In this document: positions 60,276-64,000 of the stretch, one piece after another
How the letters are laid out: every line of letters begins with the position of its first letter
Numbering within the stretch: the stretch's first letter is position 1
Origin: Paraburkholderia sp. Ac-20340
Lineage (GTDB): Bacteria > Pseudomonadota > Gammaproteobacteria > Burkholderiales > Burkholderiaceae
Length of the DNA: 64,000 nt
Direction: 5' to 3'
Assembly (NCBI RefSeq): GCF_017104965.1
Contig: NZ_JAAGPR010000028.1
Span: 1-64,000, forward strand
Program-made: the position numbers and the translations under genes
Notes under the pieces: model-generated
What the model was told of the DNA's origin: nothing
What the model saw: the letters and a program-made list of their open reading frames with translations, nothing else
Databases searched by the model: none

Positions 60276-61595
60276 TTAGAGTTCGATTCGCGACAATTTG
60301 CCGAGGAAGACGGAATACGAAAGCGTGCCGATCAGACAGATCGCACCCATCAGATTCAGTGCCCAATAAAAGTGACCGGTGTGCTGCGTGATATAGCCAA
60401 TCATGAGCGGCGTGGTGACGCCCGCAATATTGGCGGCGAGACTCGTAATGCTGCTGGTCAGGCCCACATACTGGCGCGGCGCGATTTCCGCGACTGCGGC
60501 CCACGACATCGAACCCACGCCTTGAGCGAAGAAGGCAATCGTCAGAATGGCAATCACTAACTCATTCGATTCGACGAAATTGACCAGCACAATCGATGCA
60601 CCCAGCAGCGTCCCGACGATGAGCGGGGCTTTGCGTGCGGTGGAAACCGATACGCCGCGCCGGATGAAAAAGTCCGAGAAAAACCCCGCGCTAAGAATGC
60701 CGATCGTCGCGCCGAGAAACGGCATCGCCTGAAAAATGCCGACCTTGATCATCGACATATGGCGTGCCTCGATCAGATAAGTCATGAACCAGGTCGTGAA
60801 GAAAACCAGCAAGGTGTTATTGCAGAACTTGCCGAGACAGATAGCGAGAATCTGCCGATAGCCGAGTAGTTTGAGCGCCATGCGCCAGTTGAATTTATCG
60901 CGCGGTTTGCGCGCGGCGGGCGGCACACCTTCGTTAATGTGCTGCAATTCTGCGGCATTCACGGCGCGATGTTTGAAGGGATCGCGATACGTGCGATACC
61001 AGAGCACGCTAAAGAGAATGCCGAATGCGCCCGTCACGAAGAATACCGAGCGCCACCCATACATCGACGAAATCCACAGCAGCAAGCCCGTGAAAAGCGG
61101 TGTGCCGATGTATTGCCCCATGACATAGACGCTGGTGGCAAAGCCGCGCTCCTGAACCGGAAACCACAACGTCACGGCACGCGTATTCGAAGGAAAGGCC
61201 GGTGTTTCGAGCGCGCCCATCGCAAGACGCGAGCCTAGCAGCATGTGATAGCCATTCGCGAAACCTTGTGTGAGGGTGGCGAACGACCAGCCCACCAGAG
61301 AGAGTGCATAGGCGATGCGCGAACCCAGCACATCGGTGAGCACACCGCCCGGCACGAGCGCAATCGAATAGGCCAGACCAAATGCCGCGAACAGTTCGCC
61401 CATCTGCATCTTGTTGAGACCGAGATCCTTCGATAACGACGGCGCGACGATGCCAAGCGCAGAGCGATCGACGTAATTGAGTATGGTCGCGACCAGCAGC
61501 ATCGACAGCACGGCATAGCGGACTTTCGTGCGTTTCGCGCTATGCGCATAAGCCGGAGTGCCCGCCGGCAACGGTTGTTCCTCTGCGTATTTCAT
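60276..61595 (-). CDS. MFS transporter, anion:cation symporter (ACS) family
   Basis: 439 residues from the ATG at 61595, with GGAG seven bases upstream within ATGGAGACACCGATG. Twelve hydrophobic segments, start RYAVLSMLLVATILNYVDRSALGIVAPSLSKDLGL and ALETPAFPSNTRAVTLWFP, as in GudP/D-galactonate and related hexuronate/organic-acid carriers. Probably imports an acidic substrate for the SDR, VOC and citrate synthase-like enzymes encoded with it. Confidence 0.9.
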   Translation of the reverse strand: MKYAEEQPLPAGTPAYAHSAKRTKVRYAVLSMLLVATILNYVDRSALGIVAPSLSKDLGLNKMQMGELFAAFGLAYSIALVPGGVLTDVLGSRIAYALSLVGWSFATLTQGFANGYHMLLGSRLAMGALETPAFPSNTRAVTLWFPVQERGFATSVYVMGQYIGTPLFTGLLLWISSMYGWRSVFFVTGAFGILFSVLWYRTYRDPFKHRAVNAAELQHINEGVPPAARKPRDKFNWRMALKLLGYRQILAICLGKFCNNTLLVFFTTWFMTYLIEARHMSMIKVGIFQAMPFLGATIGILSAGFFSDFFIRRGVSVSTARKAPLIVGTLLGASIVLVNFVESNELVIAILTIAFFAQGVGSMSWAAVAEIAPRQYVGLTSSITSLAANIAGVTTPLMIGYITQHTGHFYWALNLMGAICLIGTLSYSVFLGKLSRIEL

Positions 61596-61649
61596 CGGTG
61601 TCTCCATGTCTTGGGCGGTTTTTATTCTTTTGTGATCCGCTGATGCGGA

Positions 61650-62408
61650 CTATCCGCGGCCGACGAACGGCATGGTGGTGGCCATGATGGTCATGTCCAG
61701 AATATTGGCTTCGAGCGGCAACTTCGCCATATGCACGACCGCATTCGCCACATGCGCGACATCCATGCGCGCTTCGGGCGCCATGCGGCCGTCGGCCTGC
61801 AGCACGCCTTGGTTCATACGCTCCGTGAGCGGCGTGGCCGCATTACCGATATCGATCTGCCCGCAGGCAATGTTGAATGCGCGCCCGTCCAGTGCAATCG
61901 AGCGCGTAATGCCCGTGACGGCGTGTTTGGTCGCCGAATAGGCAATCGTATTGGGACGCGGCGAATGCGCCGAAATCGAACCGTTATTGATGATCCGGCC
62001 GCCCTGCGGCGATTGCGTCTTCATTTGCCGATACGCCGCGCGTGCGCAGAGAAACACGCCCGTGAGGTTGGTGGCGACCACGTCGTTCCAGAGATCGAGT
62101 TCGTAGTCTTCGAGCGGCACCGCACCTGCGTTGCGGCCCGCATTGTTGAACAGCACATCCAGGCGGCCGAAGGTTTCGGCGATCTGCGCAAATGCCTTGT
62201 CGACGGAGGCGGCGTCCGTTACATCGGCGGGAAAGGGTTGCGCCTCGCCATTCATCAGGCCGATGGCTTCTTTCGTTTCCAGCAACGGCTCGATTCGGCG
62301 CCCAATGAGCGCGAGCCTGAACCCGGCTTGGGCCAGCGCAATGGCCGCGGCACGGCCGATACCGGAACCCGCGCCGGTGACTGCTGCAATTGGCTTCGAT
62401 GCAGACAT
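61650..62408 (-). CDS. SDR family NAD(P)-dependent oxidoreductase
   Basis: 252 residues. Rossmann motif [12 protein letters not shown], then the catalytic serine in [12 protein letters not shown], YxxxK (YSATKHAV) and a C-terminal IDIGNAAT motif. Classical SDR. It oxidises or reduces an alcohol/ketone. First gene of the minus-strand operon and divergent from the D-2-hydroxyacid dehydrogenase gene, with two matching palindromes between. Confidence 0.9.
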   Translation of the reverse strand: MSASKPIAAVTGAGSGIGRAAAIALAQAGFRLALIGRRIEPLLETKEAIGLMNGEAQPFPADVTDAASVDKAFAQIAETFGRLDVLFNNAGRNAGAVPLEDYELDLWNDVVATNLTGVFLCARAAYRQMKTQSPQGGRIINNGSISAHSPRPNTIAYSATKHAVTGITRSIALDGRAFNIACGQIDIGNAATPLTERMNQGVLQADGRMAPEARMDVAHVANAVVHMAKLPLEANILDMTIMATTMPFVGRG

Positions 62409-62477
62409 TTCCCGTCCTCATGTCGATTCGGTTGAACACGGAAAAAGAATTGCACTCGCGCAACACGCCGAGCAATC

Positions 62478-62494
62478 TTGATTGGTTGAATCAA
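62478..62494. promoter_or_regulatory. Candidate operator TTGATT-N5-AATCAA, copy A
   Basis: 17 bases TTGATTGGTTGAATCAA, 70 bases upstream of the SDR start. Same arms and spacing as copy B. Confidence 0.6.
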
Positions 62495-62664
62495 CATGAA
62501 AGGTCTTTACTGCAGGGGCGCCCATCAGGGATTGTCCCGATGCAGTGCGGGAGGCGAGGAGGGCGCGACAGGCGCAACGGCAGACCAGGGAATACGCGAA
62601 TTTCGCCCATCAATTAAGGGCCAAAACTCAATGCCAGAGCTCGCCAGGACAAGCAAGGAATAAG

Positions 62665-62681
62665 TTGATTGATCGAATCAA
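62665..62681. promoter_or_regulatory. Candidate operator TTGATT-N5-AATCAA, copy B
   Basis: 17 bases TTGATTGATCGAATCAA, 62 bases upstream of the dehydrogenase start. Centre-to-centre 187 bases from copy A. Confidence 0.6.
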
Positions 62682-62743
62682 GATTGACGCGCTGGCATGC
62701 GTCTTCGTAGTCTCTCCCCGTCTCTCGACCAAAGGAAAGCACC

Positions 62744-63706
62744 ATGCCGGACAATCACCGCACCAGGCTCCTCATCGCACGCAAGGTTCCCACTGCCGTT
62801 GCCCAGAGAGCAGAAACTGAATTCCACGCTTACGTGACCGACGCCGATATGGACGCCTGGTCCGTGGTCGACTTTTGCACGAAGCACGCTTTGCCGGCGG
62901 TGCTGATCGGCAAAAAATCCGGGCTGCAGGCCGAGCACATTGCGGCACTGCCGCCAGGCCTGAAGATCATTGCGAATGCCAGTGCAGGCGTCGATCATAT
63001 GGATGTCGCGGCGGCGCGCGAGCGCGGTATCGTCGTGACCAACGCGCCCGACGCACTAACCGAATGCACCGCCGATTTCACATTGCTGCTCATGCTCGCT
63101 GCGTGCCGTCGCGCGGCGGAATATGAGCGCATCATGCGGGCAGGTTGGGGCAAATCGTTCGGCATGACCGATATGCTCGGCACGCGATTGAATGGTAAGA
63201 CGCTGGGTATCGTCGGCTTTGGGCGCATTGGCCGCGCGGTTGCGCGGCGCGCGCAGGGTTTCGGCATGCGTGTGATTTACACCGATATCCAGCGCGCAGC
63301 GCCTGCCATTGAAAATGGCGCAACGTTCTACGAGAGCCTCGAAGCGATGCTGCCGCACAGCCAGGTGTTGACGCTGCACGTGCCGGGCGGTGGTCTGCCG
63401 GTCATGACCGGCAAGGAATTCGGACTCCTGCCGAAAGGCGCCGTATTCGTGAACGCTGCGCGTGGGGCACTCGTGGATGAAGATGCGCTGTATGCAGCGT
63501 TGACATCCGGGCAACTCTTTGGCGCGGGGCTGGATGTCTATCGCAACGAGCCGAATGTGGACCCGCGTTTCGCCGGTCTCGACAACGTATTTCTCACTCC
63601 GCATATGGCGAGCGCCACGATCGAAACGCGCGATCAGATGGGCTTCACGGCGCTAGACAATATTGCTGCGGTGCTCAAGGGGGAGGCGGCGTTGAATCCG
63701 GTTTGA
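62744..63706 (+). CDS. D-2-hydroxyacid dehydrogenase (NAD-binding)
   Basis: 320 residues. Rossmann fold GFGRIG in GIVGFGRIGRAVARRAQGFGM, catalytic arginine in NAARGALVDEDAL, glutamate in DVYRNEPNV, and histidine in FLTPHMASAT. Family includes glyoxylate/hydroxypyruvate reductases and phosphoglycerate dehydrogenases. It reduces or oxidises an alpha-keto or hydroxy acid. Divergent from and apparently co-regulated with the SDR/MFS operon. Confidence 0.92.
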   Translation: MPDNHRTRLLIARKVPTAVAQRAETEFHAYVTDADMDAWSVVDFCTKHALPAVLIGKKSGLQAEHIAALPPGLKIIANASAGVDHMDVAAARERGIVVTNAPDALTECTADFTLLLMLAACRRAAEYERIMRAGWGKSFGMTDMLGTRLNGKTLGIVGFGRIGRAVARRAQGFGMRVIYTDIQRAAPAIENGATFYESLEAMLPHSQVLTLHVPGGGLPVMTGKEFGLLPKGAVFVNAARGALVDEDALYAALTSGQLFGAGLDVYRNEPNVDPRFAGLDNVFLTPHMASATIETRDQMGFTALDNIAAVLKGEAALNPV

Positions 63707-63833
63707 ATGGGTGGGGCGATCAGCGCTCACCCCGCACACAGCCGCATCAACTCTCGAATTCATTCGATATAAAGCGCGCCACCTGCTGCCTATCCTGCTA
63801 CCTGTCTCGCAAGAAAGTGAAAAGGAGCAGGTA

Positions 63834-64000
63834 ATGGTCACGACGTTCAAGACCTGGATTGGAACGCAGAGCGCGCGCGGCGATGCAGTGGGCCGCCTCG
63901 CGCACGTCATCAACGCGGATATCGGTGCGCCCGAAGGGCTCTGGAAGGCGAACTGGCTGGATCATCTGGCGCTGCGCAAGGCCGGACCTGGCGCGACGGC
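63834..64000 (+). CDS. YozE/SAM-like domain protein, 5' part only (runs off window)
   Basis: Open from the ATG at 63834, with AAAGGAGCAGGTA upstream, to the window end: 55 complete codons. MVTTFKTWIGTQSARGDAVGRLAHVINADIGAP resembles a YozE SAM-like fold (FKTW-x3-Q-x10-LA-x2-I). The truncated end prevents a firmer call; function unknown. Confidence 0.55.
   Translation, partial: MVTTFKTWIGTQSARGDAVGRLAHVINADIGAPEGLWKANWLDHLALRKAGPGAT

Larger units (their letters stand above)
62409..62743. other. Divergent intergenic region with two identical-type palindromes
   Basis: 335 bases between the SDR operon and the D-2-hydroxyacid dehydrogenase gene. Contains the operator-like sites at 62478-62494 and 62665-62681. 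Otherwise no gene. Confidence 0.6.

Overview
The window looks like part of a Burkholderiaceae chromosome, most likely Paraburkholderia, Caballeronia or a close relative. The evidence is high GC with strong third-position bias, a Burkholderia-type trimeric porin, many LysR, GntR and MarR regulators, a PPGK/zwf pair, and type VI secretion (T6SS) associated genes. I saw no phage, insertion sequence, CRISPR array, rRNA or tRNA.

Layout. 1-6166: a tandem array of a putative T6SS effector 3' end followed by a two-TM partner (putative immunity) gene. The module occurs three times, with progressively shortened effector copies; the partner genes have AT-rich divergent 5' halves and almost identical 3' ends. 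6415-8979: Rieske oxygenase, rubredoxin and rubredoxin reductase, ending in a strong terminator. 9010-12162: LysR regulator, M24 metallopeptidase and an orphan MEDS-domain histidine kinase. 12452-14922: polyphosphate-glucokinase-like ROK kinase and glucose-6-phosphate dehydrogenase. 15240-18735: YWTD propeller, GST, LRR-protein kinase and a PAAR spike protein. 18756-25007: lipoprotein methyltransferase, then a Fur-box-preceded FecI/FecR/TonB-receptor/esterase iron operon. 25075-33224: GNAT, then a six-gene operon (DUF1185, alpha/beta hydrolase, flavin reductase with Nudix-like domain, LLM flavin monooxygenase, aldehyde dehydrogenase, NCS1 permease) divergent from GntR/FCD plus DUF1330, with two GntR-type palindromes between. 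33241-38589: GGDEF-EAL protein, secreted propeller, small lipoprotein and PilZ protein. 38857-42146: GMC oxidoreductase and a second NCS1 permease. 42260-46136: MarR/MFS, HicAB, small membrane and GFA proteins. 46144-48272: two-component system. 48324-52562: Rieske protein, MocR regulator, a possible small RNA and a PAP2 lipoprotein with passenger repeats. 52703-58507: LysR, porin, cupin, FAD amine oxidase, cupin and AraC. 58545-63706: HTH-citrate synthase, VOC, MFS and SDR divergent from a D-2-hydroxyacid dehydrogenase, with two matching 17-bp palindromes between them. 63834-end: partial YozE/SAM-like protein.

The most interesting parts are the decaying effector/partner array (1-6166) and the 25.7-33.2 kb operon, which resembles the Rut and pyridine ring-cleavage logic (flavin monooxygenase, reductase, hydrolase, aldehyde dehydrogenase, nucleobase-type permease) but has a different gene set. 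It may be an undescribed N-heterocycle or amide catabolic pathway. All product names come from reading motifs by eye; no database search was run.
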